From Leptolyngbya sp. FACHB-261 (GTDB taxonomy: Bacteria; Cyanobacteriota; Cyanobacteriia; FACHB-261): a stretch of 64,000 nt of DNA. Location: NCBI RefSeq assembly GCF_014696065.1, contig NZ_JACJPL010000026.1, positions 310,001 through 374,000 on the forward strand. The letters are read 5' to 3'. Both the position numbers and the translations under genes were made by a program. This document shows, piece by piece, positions 56,943 to 64,000 of the stretch (its first letter is position 1; each line of letters begins with the position of its first letter). A model generated the notes under the pieces. That model was not told the DNA's origin and made no database searches. It saw only the letters and a program-made list of their open reading frames with translations.

Positions 56943-57481
56943 GATCTCTCTCCTACGGTGGGAGATAAATAAGTTCGCAAGTCGTCTAGAGCGCGACTGA
57001 CTAACATTCTGAAGGCAGCTTCACTTTTACCCATCATCTGAGCTGCTTCAGCTACACTGAACCCACCAAACATTCGTAGTGCGATTGCTTCAGCCCGGTC
57101 GGGTGTTAGCCGATTCAGAGCTTGGGCAATCTGCTGTAGAAACAACTGGCGATCGAGCACGTCCTCGGCACTCGGAGTCGAGTGAGCAATGTCTTCCGCC
57201 ATCTCAAGGGGCAGAGTAGGCCGCTTACGACGGAAGTGATCGGCTAACTTCCGCCTAGCAATCGACGTCAACCAAGCGGCAAACTTGCCCTGGTTCTGAT
57301 ACCTATTTAGAGATTCTTGCGCAGCCAGGAAAGTTTGAGCGGTAAGGTCTTGAGCATCATGGGTATTTCCAACTCTTGCCATTTGATAGCGATAGATAGG
57401 GTTGAGGTAGCGTCGGTAAAGTTCTGCAAACGCGGCAGGATCGCGCTGTGCGTCCTGTACCAACACTTCGTCTGGTTTCAT
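56939..57481 (-). CDS. ECF-type RNA polymerase sigma factor
   Basis: 180 aa. Region 2: FAELYRRYLNPIYRYQMARVGNTHDAQDLTAQTFLAAQESLNRYQNQGKFAAWLTSIARRKLADHFRRKRP. Region 4: LNRLTPDRAEAIALRMFGGFSVAEAAQMMGKSEAAFRMLVSRALDDLRTYL. The MKPDEV start at 57481 fits the usual short ECF N-terminus; the frame extends to 57664. Translationally coupled to the anti-sigma-like gene. The target promoters are unknown, but such units often control envelope or stress genes and autoregulate from their own upstream region. Confidence 0.93.
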   Translation of the reverse strand: MKPDEVLVQDAQRDPAAFAELYRRYLNPIYRYQMARVGNTHDAQDLTAQTFLAAQESLNRYQNQGKFAAWLTSIARRKLADHFRRKRPTLPLEMAEDIAHSTPSAEDVLDRQLFLQQIAQALNRLTPDRAEAIALRMFGGFSVAEAAQMMGKSEAAFRMLVSRALDDLRTYLSPTVGERS

Positions 57482-57682
57482 TGTTGCGACTTCTAGATGC
57501 GACCGATTAGCCTCACTGTTTGAGGCTCTCTCTCTAGAAGAACTCGATTGCGGCTCTTTCATCCAGTTTTTTCGGCCTAGGTGCGAGGTGTCTAACGCAC
57601 CCCTCTGTTGATCTATCGCTTCAGGGGACCATTTTGTAACAGGGAATCCCCAAAGATTTAGCAAGGCTTCCAGATCCCTGGA

Positions 57683-58192
57683 TCAAGCAGCTAAATTTTT
57701 CAGTTGAAATTTGAGCGTGACGACAATAGTTGTAGTATTTTCACTGTTCGTCAAGTTGTCCGCGATTCGGCGGGCAATCTTTTCATAGAGACAGTAATTC
57801 AACACATCTTCACGGTTAAGGATGGCTTGGTAAGTCTTTTCGAAATCGAGAATTCTGACACGTTGCAGACATAAGAATACAATGGGCTGTAATATCTCGG
57901 CAGAGACTTTAGGGCAGCTCTTAGAGGCGCGATTTACAGCAATCCTCGTGATAGAAGCTAGAGGCAACTTAGCCCAGCATTTAAATGCTTTGCTGAAGGC
58001 CAGAGACAGCCGCTCCTGGAACGGGGGGGACAGAACAAGTTTTTTGGAGGCGCTGAGACCCATAAGCACGGTGGTTAGAGGATTCCGCAACTCGTGGACA
58101 ATAGCCGCGACAAATTCGCCAATCGCAGCTAGCCGTTCCTGCTCAACGAGTTTGTCTTGGGCCGCGTGAAGTTCTGCGGTGCGTAAAGCCAC
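57683..58192 (-). pseudogene. Broken histidine kinase fused to an unrelated small-domain tail
   Basis: The first third is a DHp segment (LRTAELHAAQDKLVEQERLAAIGEFVAAIVHELRNPLTTVLMGLSAS, His near residue 33). It loses kinase similarity after PPFQERLSLAF and has no ATPase domain. The last third (DFEKTYQAILNREDVLNYCLYEKIARRIADNL, VTLKFQLKNLAA) is coding-like and resembles a small cyanobacterial protein rather than a kinase. A TAG just before the start shows that the kinase N-terminus is also lost. Best read as a chimeric pseudogene left by deletions. Confidence 0.6.
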
Positions 58193-58343
58193 CTCGGCTT
58201 TTATAGCCTAATAGGTCCAGTGGAGCTGTCAGCTTGACCCTGACCATCATTGCCAATGCGCTACGGGTGGGAGAGCCTCTGTTGATTGCCTGAAGCGATT
58301 TTGATAATGTGGCAACTCACCCTTGTTTTTTGAGAATTGTATT

Positions 58344-59321
58344 ATGACCTCAAATTCTCACCCCGATTCCACAATCAAGCTCTATGACCTTCATCCTCCC
58401 CTAGACGACTTTCGGACAGAGGTTTTGCAGGGGCTACAGAAACCACAAAAAGCAATCCCAGCTAAATTCCTCTATGACAAACGAGGAGCCGAGCTATTCG
58501 ATGCCATCTGCACTTTAGAAGAGTATTATCTGACTCGCACAGAGATAGCAATTCTCGAAGATAGGGCGACAGAAATTGCTGAGCTTGTAGGAAACGGAAT
58601 TCTAATCGAATTTGGCAGTGGCAGTAGCCAGAAGGTGCGAATTCTTTTAGACGCAATGCCCTATGCGACAACCTATGTCGCTCTGGACATCTCTAGGCAA
58701 CATCTCTTGGAATCCTGTGCTAGCCTGGCCGAAGCGCACCCAGGGTTAGAGGTAATTGCCATCTGTGCTGATTACACCCAACCTTTGGATTTGCCAGAGA
58801 TTTTGTCGATCAAAGACAAACATAGAGTTGCTTTCTTCCCAGGTTCCTCTATTGGCAACCTGGAACCCAAGGAGGTCGTTCAATTTCTCAAAAATACAGC
58901 AGCGCTTCTTCAATCTAACGGCAGTCTATTGATTGGCGTGGATTTGAAGAAGAGCAAGGATATTCTGGAGCCAGCTTACGACGATTCTCAGGGAATTTCG
59001 GCTGCTTTTGCCTTGAATTTGCTGACTCGAATCAACCGAGAATTGGGAGCTGATTTCGATCTGGAGCAGTTTGGCTACCGAGCTTTCTACAACCCAGTAG
59101 GCCGGATCGAGATGTACATCGTGAGTCTTAAGAATCAAGTGGTACACCTAGATGGAGTTGAGATCCCCTTCCGTCAGGATGAAACGCTACGAACTGAACA
59201 TTCTTACAAATACACGGTTCCTGAATTCCAAGCTCTCGCTACTTTGGCAGGCTTCCAGCCTAAATGTGTGTGGACTGACCCACAACAACTGTTCAGCCTA
59301 CATTACCTGCGCCTGCTCTAA
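58344..59321 (+). CDS. EgtD-like L-histidine N-alpha-methyltransferase
   Basis: 325 aa of the DUF2260/EgtD fold. Conserved blocks: GLQKPQKAIPAKFLYDKRGAELFDAICTLEEYYLTRTEIAIL, ILIEFGSGSSQKVRILLDA (SAM motif), YVALDISRQHL, FFPGSSIGNLEP, GVDLKKSKDILEPAYDD (EgtD-type DxxK), FNLNLLTRINRELG-like ALNLLTRINRELGADFDLEQFGYRAFYN, and a C-terminal HSYKYTVPEFQALATLAGF. EgtD trimethylates histidine to hercynine on the way to ergothioneine. An EgtB-type partner is not within the window. ATG 58344; no clear operon. Strict EgtD function versus a related N-methyltransferase is not proven. Confidence 0.85.
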   Translation: MTSNSHPDSTIKLYDLHPPLDDFRTEVLQGLQKPQKAIPAKFLYDKRGAELFDAICTLEEYYLTRTEIAILEDRATEIAELVGNGILIEFGSGSSQKVRILLDAMPYATTYVALDISRQHLLESCASLAEAHPGLEVIAICADYTQPLDLPEILSIKDKHRVAFFPGSSIGNLEPKEVVQFLKNTAALLQSNGSLLIGVDLKKSKDILEPAYDDSQGISAAFALNLLTRINRELGADFDLEQFGYRAFYNPVGRIEMYIVSLKNQVVHLDGVEIPFRQDETLRTEHSYKYTVPEFQALATLAGFQPKCVWTDPQQLFSLHYLRLL

Positions 59322-59455
59322 TTCTGAGAAAAACACAATAGAGCCCTGCACCGATCTTCAGAAGTTGGCGGAAAGCAAACCTTAATCGCTTGGCCAATTG
59401 CATTTGCACTATTCTGACCTGTTTTGGGTCCGTTTATGAGCATACTTAGGGCTTC

Positions 59456-62233
59456 CTACAAGCGGTTGACTAGATTAGCCACCACTGTGACAAACTCGGC
59501 TGGCTCGACTGGCTTCGGAACGTGGGACTGAAACCCTGAAGATAAGGCTCTAATCCGGTCTTCAGTCCGAGCGTAGGCTGTCAAGGCGATTGCAGGAATT
59601 CTTCCCCCCTGATCCGGAGCCAAGGCTCGGACTTGGTGAATGAGCAGGTAGCCATCTTCGTTCGGCATGCCAATATCGCTAACCAAAACATCAGGTCTTT
59701 GCTCAGAGGGGAATTGAGTGATCATAGCCAGGGCCTCTCTGGCTGATGCTGCCGTCATGACCTCGGCTCCGCTCTGCTTGAGAAGAGTGGTTAGCATCTC
59801 GCGGGCGTCTGCTTCATCATCGACAATCAAAACTTTTAAGCCATCCAATCTAGGCGGCTCAGGTAGAAGGGGTGCTTCATTGACAGTGGGGTGTACCCGC
59901 TCGACGTCTGTTGATTTTGGACGAAAGATTGTGATCGGCAGATTGACCATAAAGGTAGCCCCTTTGCCCTCGCCCGCACTAGCTGCCTGAACACTGCCGC
60001 CGTGCAGCTCTACTAGGTGACGAACAATTGCCAGACCCAGCCCTAAGCCACTGTGCACTCTGGTCGTCGTACTATCGGCTTGCTGCAAGCGCTCAAAAAC
60101 ATAAGGCAAAAACTCTGGCGTAATTCCTTGTCCCGTATCACTGACCGTTACTTCGACGTGGGAATTGATGCGTTCTAACCGGACTTGAACTCGTCCCCCT
60201 TTCGGGGTGAACTTAACTGCATTGGAGAGCAAATTCCAAAATACTTGCTGGAGGCGATCGGGGTCTCCAGAAATGGGTCCGGCTGCGGGATCTAGAAGAC
60301 TTTGAATGCGAATGTTTTTGGCTTTGGCAGCGGGACGAATAGAGTCAATCGCTGTCTCAAGAACTGTGACTAAGACAACGGGCCGCACATCTAACCGGAG
60401 CTTACCAGTAATGATGCGGGAGACATCTAGTAGATCATTGATTAGCTGATTCTGCGCTCTGGCATTGCGTTCAATCGTCTCTAAGGCACGATTCATTGTG
60501 TCTTGATCAAGCTGTTTGGAACGTAGCATGGTTGCCCATCCCAACATGGCATTGAGGGGAGTTCGCAATTCGTGGGAGACAGTGGCTAAAAACTCGTCTT
60601 TTAGCCGATTGGCTCTAGATAACTCCTCGGCTTGTTGGCGCAGCAATACCTCAACTTTCTTACTTTCGGTCAAGTCGAGAACAAAGCAGACCCAAGCTAG
60701 TTGATCACTTTCGAGCTGAGCAGCTCCTAGCAGGATGGGAACCCGAGTGCCGTCTTTGCGAATGTATTCTTTCTCAAAGGGGGCACAGCTTCCAGAGACA
60801 GCGAGTTCTTGTAAAACTTGCTCATCTTGCTGTTGATACTCCGGTGGAGTCATCTCAGCCCAGTTCAGGGTTCCATTTTGCAAGTCCTCACGGGTGTAAC
60901 CCACCAACTTGAGAAATGCATCATTGGCTTCCCTAATGGAACCACTGGGATCAGCCAGAATTACACCAATAATGTTAGATTCAACCAATCGACTAAACCG
61001 GGCTTCGCTTTTCTTCAAGGCAATCTGTTGGACTCTCAAATCTGCTGCGAGGGCTTCGGCCTGCCGTCGTGCAGTCACCTGCTCAGTGACTTCAAAGCCA
61101 AAGGTAATTACCCCCTCTACAACCCCGTTGATGTCGTACATGGGTTGATAGACAAAGTTGAAAAAACCTTCCTCAACAGTTCCATTGCCATGTCGATCCA
61201 ATTGAGCAGCTACTTCGTTGCCCCTGAAAGGCTGCCCGGTTGTAAATACATCGTTGAGGATTTCAAAAAAGCCTTGTCCTGCCAGTTCAGGAAAGGCTTG
61301 CCGAGCCGTGCGTCCAATTAGTTGGCGATTGCCCACCAGCTGAGAATAGAGAGGATTGGCGAACTCGAAGATGTGCTCAGGTCCGTGACCGATACAAATA
61401 AAGGCTGGAGCTTGTAGCAAGAGTGAATAGAGACGATTTTGCTGAACTTCCGCTTCTGCTCGGGCGGCTTGTTCGCGGACGAGTAACTGGTTACGTTCGG
61501 TTTCTGCTTGCTGGCGACGGGTTATATCCATCACCATAGCCAGCACACCTAGAAATTGCCCTGACTCACTAAAAATGGAACTGATTGAGACAACAGCCCA
61601 TAGCTCTGTCCCATCTTTTCTACGAAATTGCCAATCATATTGAGCCCGGATACCCTGCGTCCCCTGCTCTAGGCTTTGTTGTGCTTCCAACCGGGCAGTT
61701 TGATCAATAAAGTCAAAGATCGAGCGATTTTGTACTTCTTCAAGGCTGTAACCGAGCATCTGAACCATCTGTAGATTGACGTAATCTGTCCGTCCATCCG
61801 CATAAATCACCCAGATGCCCTCGTTAGCAGTATCAACTAGGCGACGATAGCGCTCCTCACTGCTCTGCAGTTTTGCTAAGGCTCGCTCAACGCGCTGTTT
61901 AGCAACATGCAAAGCATTTGACAGGACACTAATTAGGGCTCCCTCCAGCAGAAATAAACTTAACCGAGAGCCATTGACTAAGCTCAGGGACAACGAGTAA
62001 ATAGGAGGTAAGAAGAAATAAGTGCTAATCAAACCTGACAAAGCCGTCGCAAGTAGCCCAGGCCCTAAACCGCCATACCAGGCACTGACCATAACAGCGC
62101 CAAAGAACAACAGAAAAGGACTCTGCGTCATGGCAAGTAGCGGGTCCAGCAGTAGCATCAGTATTGTCGCGAGAACAACACTGAGGACAGCCGTGCCATA
62201 GCGCAGCAGTTGAGAACGTCTTACATTCAGCAT
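59456..62233 (-). CDS. Hybrid sensor histidine kinase: DUF4118, three PAS, HisKA, HATPase, REC
   Basis: 925 aa. Its membrane part (LLRYGTAVLSVVLATILMLLLDPLLA, FLLFFGAVMVSAWYGGLGPGLLATALSGL) and kinase/receiver ends are close to those of the 1293-aa protein at 14037, so the two are paralogues; here only three PAS modules (~125-250, 265-385, 405-525) remain. HisKA SHELRTPLNAMLGWATM has its His near 554, HATPase N box NLLSNAVKF, G boxes DTGQGI and GLGLGLAIV, and a C-terminal receiver with IVDDEADARE and SDIGMPNEDG (Asp near 853). It is convergent with the EgtD-like gene. Signal unknown. Confidence 0.93.
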   Translation of the reverse strand: MLNVRRSQLLRYGTAVLSVVLATILMLLLDPLLAMTQSPFLLFFGAVMVSAWYGGLGPGLLATALSGLISTYFFLPPIYSLSLSLVNGSRLSLFLLEGALISVLSNALHVAKQRVERALAKLQSSEERYRRLVDTANEGIWVIYADGRTDYVNLQMVQMLGYSLEEVQNRSIFDFIDQTARLEAQQSLEQGTQGIRAQYDWQFRRKDGTELWAVVSISSIFSESGQFLGVLAMVMDITRRQQAETERNQLLVREQAARAEAEVQQNRLYSLLLQAPAFICIGHGPEHIFEFANPLYSQLVGNRQLIGRTARQAFPELAGQGFFEILNDVFTTGQPFRGNEVAAQLDRHGNGTVEEGFFNFVYQPMYDINGVVEGVITFGFEVTEQVTARRQAEALAADLRVQQIALKKSEARFSRLVESNIIGVILADPSGSIREANDAFLKLVGYTREDLQNGTLNWAEMTPPEYQQQDEQVLQELAVSGSCAPFEKEYIRKDGTRVPILLGAAQLESDQLAWVCFVLDLTESKKVEVLLRQQAEELSRANRLKDEFLATVSHELRTPLNAMLGWATMLRSKQLDQDTMNRALETIERNARAQNQLINDLLDVSRIITGKLRLDVRPVVLVTVLETAIDSIRPAAKAKNIRIQSLLDPAAGPISGDPDRLQQVFWNLLSNAVKFTPKGGRVQVRLERINSHVEVTVSDTGQGITPEFLPYVFERLQQADSTTTRVHSGLGLGLAIVRHLVELHGGSVQAASAGEGKGATFMVNLPITIFRPKSTDVERVHPTVNEAPLLPEPPRLDGLKVLIVDDEADAREMLTTLLKQSGAEVMTAASAREALAMITQFPSEQRPDVLVSDIGMPNEDGYLLIHQVRALAPDQGGRIPAIALTAYARTEDRIRALSSGFQSHVPKPVEPAEFVTVVANLVNRL

Positions 62234-62940
62234 TCAATTGTCTTAAATAGGGTCATTAGAAATGGCTGCACTAGGAGACCCTCCAAAACTGTATCACGAG
62301 GCTGAACTGAGGCTGAAGGGACGGGTGCCCTGATGGCTGCATGTGTTTGTTCTGGGGGGAGGGCTATGTCTGGGTATCGGCCTCATCCTCGATGGCTACA
62401 AAATGACGACTAGAACTTGTAAGTCAGATCAATGGATTGCAAGGTAGTTGGTGAATTGGCTGCGGGATTGTAATTAGAACTGGCCCCAATGGTAGCTTGA
62501 AGAGGAACGCAGCTTTTAGCCCTTCACCTAAACTTTCTACCCAGATAGCTTAATTCTCGATGGGCTAGGCTGGTTTAGGAGTGCCAGTCCAGCCAGTCAT
62601 AAGGGGGTTGAACCTCCTCTTTGGGGAGGTTCCTAAGCTTCACCAATCATCTCAGCTATTGATCTAGATACTTTTCTAGATGCTCTTCTAAAGAATTTAC
62701 TAAGCTCATCTGAGCAAAATAACCATAGATTAACTATTTATTTGATTCGCGTATTTAGGCAGTCAGATTTGTTCTGAGGGTGTGCTCTCGAGGAGATAGC
62801 CTGAAGTCCCTGCCTACAATGACTGCCAAGTGTACTCATCGTCCTACAGCGGGCGGTCAATAATATTTAGTAGCCTGAGTTGAATAGAGCCAAATGACAC
62901 TAGACGAAGTATGTCTGGCGAACTGAAACTAGACAATAGC
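62234..62940. other. Intergenic stretch with one hairpin
   Basis: About 700 bp between the hybrid kinase (its upstream side) and the phosphoesterase. GAACCTCC (62610-62617) and GGAGGTTC (62625-62632) form a short-loop 8-bp hairpin without T-run. No ORF with recognisable features. Confidence 0.45.
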
Positions 62941-63405
62941 TCACACGGCTAGCTCAACAATCTGGGCACGCACCTCTGTGCCGTCTATGTGCAAATGAGC
63001 GACTGAAATAGGCAACTTGAATCTTCTGGGACCTGCACTGCCTGGATTGAGAAACAGGATGCCTCCCTGCTCTTCTAGACGTGGTTTGTGAGAATGCCCA
63101 GTAATGACAACTCGAACGTTAGCCGTTTGAGATCCTAGCTTCAGCTCCTGACCAATATGCAGAATGTGGACTGCAACTTTTTCGACTTCGACCGTCTCCC
63201 GCTCAGGAATTAACTCCGCCCATGCCTCTCGATCGTTATTGCCGCGCACTGCAATTACAGGGGCAATTGCTCTCAAGCCTTCGAGCACCTCTGGCTTACC
63301 AATGTCACCAGCATGGAGAATGAGATCCGAGGCTTTCAATGCCTCGATCGCTTCAGGACGTAAAAGACCATGCGTGTCAGAGATGACGCCAACCTGCGTT
63401 CCCAC
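62941..63405 (-). CDS. YfcE/MJ0936-type metallophosphoesterase
   Basis: 154 aa. QVGVISDTHGLLRPEAIEAL (D-x-H metal ligands), DLILHAGDIGKPEVLEGL (GD-x-G), VRGNNDREAW (GN-D), VHILHIGQEL (altered H motif), VVITGHSHKPRLEEQGG (GHSHxP) and FLNPGSAGPRR complete the calcineurin-like metal site of small bacterial phosphodiesterases. Cytoplasmic. GTG 63405 with AGGA 8 nt upstream is chosen; the frame runs to 63651, but the extension overlaps the divergent gene at 63548 and lacks family similarity. Natural substrate in cyanobacteria unknown. Confidence 0.9.
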   Translation of the reverse strand: MGTQVGVISDTHGLLRPEAIEALKASDLILHAGDIGKPEVLEGLRAIAPVIAVRGNNDREAWAELIPERETVEVEKVAVHILHIGQELKLGSQTANVRVVITGHSHKPRLEEQGGILFLNPGSAGPRRFKLPISVAHLHIDGTEVRAQIVELAV

Positions 63406-63547
63406 CTTGCTTTTCCTATTTTCTAGCCTGCATCTTCTAGTTTGCAAGATTTTTAGAAACCTGGCAGAAATCTGGAACCCGATGCATCCAAATCGACAAC
63501 TGCTCCGTACTGTTGCCTGAAATCTCACTGATTGCGGCTGGACAGCG

Positions 63548-64000
63548 ATGAACAAAGCAAAACAGACTCTACTCAATCTCTTTCTCGGTGTTATTACCTG
63601 TTTGTTGGTGGTTGGTGTTTCAACTCCATCCCTAAGCACAATCACCTCCAACCTCTCTAACTCATCAATCCAGAACGGAGATGCAAAAACTTTCAGTGCG
63701 TCCCAATCGGCTCAACCTGCACTAGTTCAGAACCCAATCAATCAGTATTTGATGTCTGATTTGCAGGAAGCAGAATCGGTTCTCATGGCTCAAAGCATGC
63801 CCACCAGAAACCTGCAACGCTATGCCGTAATTCTGACCAAAAACAATGTTGTACCGGCTGCTCCATCTACTTCTGCAACTGGTGTAGTTGGGGCTGTATT
63901 GGTGGGAGAACGGCTGGTAGTTCGGGGAGACTTCGGCGGCCTATCCAGTGCATTGCGTGATTACACCACGGATCCAGTCAATCCGCCCAACCCCAAAATC
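63548..64000 (+). CDS. Exported CHRD-domain protein, N-terminal part (cut by window edge)
   Basis: The first 151 codons. A signal peptide or membrane anchor (TLLNLFLGVITCLLVVGVSTPSLS) is followed by a ~65-aa Ser/Gln-rich segment and the opening of a CHRD-type beta domain: RNLQRYAVILTKNNVVPAAPSTSATGVVGAVLVGERLVVRGDFGGLSSALRDYTTDPVNPPNPKI. The VxLTxxNxVPxxxS...TG and G-x-F-x-x-L-S-S...D pattern is that of CHRD domains, which are extracellular with no agreed biochemical role. Divergent from the phosphoesterase gene with a 142-bp gap. The C-terminus is outside the window. Confidence 0.75.
   Translation, partial: MNKAKQTLLNLFLGVITCLLVVGVSTPSLSTITSNLSNSSIQNGDAKTFSASQSAQPALVQNPINQYLMSDLQEAESVLMAQSMPTRNLQRYAVILTKNNVVPAAPSTSATGVVGAVLVGERLVVRGDFGGLSSALRDYTTDPVNPPNPKI

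Noticed and set aside
57882-58169. 95-aa plus-strand ORF (GQLLEARFTAILVIEARG...) as a gene
   Set aside because: Opposite the kinase DHp remnant, no family resemblance, no good start signal.
58210-58290. Plus-strand fragment reading SSGAVSLTLTIIANALRVG as a P-type ATPase tail
   Set aside because: Suggestive but only ~25 codons with no upstream continuation, so not callable.

Overview
The window looks like chromosomal DNA of a cyanobacterium, probably a filamentous Leptolyngbya-like lineage (the genus is a guess). Supporting features: a stand-alone PCP-reductase-domain protein, multi-PAS and multi-GAF sensor kinases, a CHASE2-kinase/FHA/response-regulator operon, a PEP-CTERM secreted protein, DUF433/DUF5615 toxin-antitoxin genes, pentapeptide repeats and intermediate G+C. 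I see no rRNA, tRNA or CRISPR array.

Layout. 0-3 kb (minus): end of a surface-sugar cluster (SAM methyltransferase, NAD epimerase, RfbF-like nucleotidyltransferase, GT2 glycosyltransferase) with two long same-strand overlaps. 3.7-6.6 kb: a large P-loop protein with an effector-associated-type N-terminus and a Cys-rich repeat tail. 7-9.1 kb: a decayed DUF433 antitoxin, then the first copy of an unnamed two-gene module. 9.2-12.8 kb: a cassette array with four attC sites and no integrase (CALIN type). 13-21.7 kb: a structured-leader small gene, a six-PAS hybrid kinase, a PCP-reductase protein, MarR, TPR and secreted or lipoprotein genes. 21.9-27.8 kb: a CHASE2 kinase/FHA/NarL regulator operon divergent from four exported Q/N-rich, curlin-like genes. 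27.8-32.7 kb: FAD oxidoreductase, PhyH dioxygenase, a leaderless solute-binding protein and a glutamine-synthetase-like ligase, probably one nitrogen-compound pathway. 33-39.5 kb: pentapeptide protein, triple-DUF3574 PEP-CTERM protein, NarL/GAF two-component pair. 40.1-41.7 kb: second copy of the unnamed module, next to a Ser/Thr kinase. 43-55 kb: accessory zone with pseudogenes, a toxin-antitoxin pair, small enzymes and regulators, and several degenerate attC-like sites. 55-64 kb: secreted protein, anti-sigma/ECF sigma pair, broken kinase, EgtD-like methyltransferase, second DUF4118 hybrid kinase, YfcE-like phosphoesterase and the start of a CHRD-domain protein.

The best candidate for an undescribed system is the module present twice (7.6-9.1 kb and 40.2-41.65 kb, both minus strand). 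Each copy has (i) a conserved ~400-bp leader containing a 94-nt Y-shaped inverted-repeat element with a compensatory base change between copies, (ii) a 118-123 aa HTH-like protein (ORF A), (iii) an array of palindrome-centred repeats with a 20-21 bp period, and (iv) a 107-111 aa winged-helix-like protein (ORF B). Proteins and leader are conserved between copies, but the array palindrome differs completely (TCCGTTAACGGA in one, AGCGAAATTTCGCT in the other). This suggests cognate, diverged DNA-binding specificities, as in operator, iteron or centromere arrays.

The second theme is integron-like cassette content: sharp attC sites at 11.9 and 12.7 kb, weaker ones elsewhere, cassettes carrying a DUF4365 nuclease-like gene, a membrane protein and a G+C-rich orphan, and a 4 x 40-bp repeat family found at the cassette edges.
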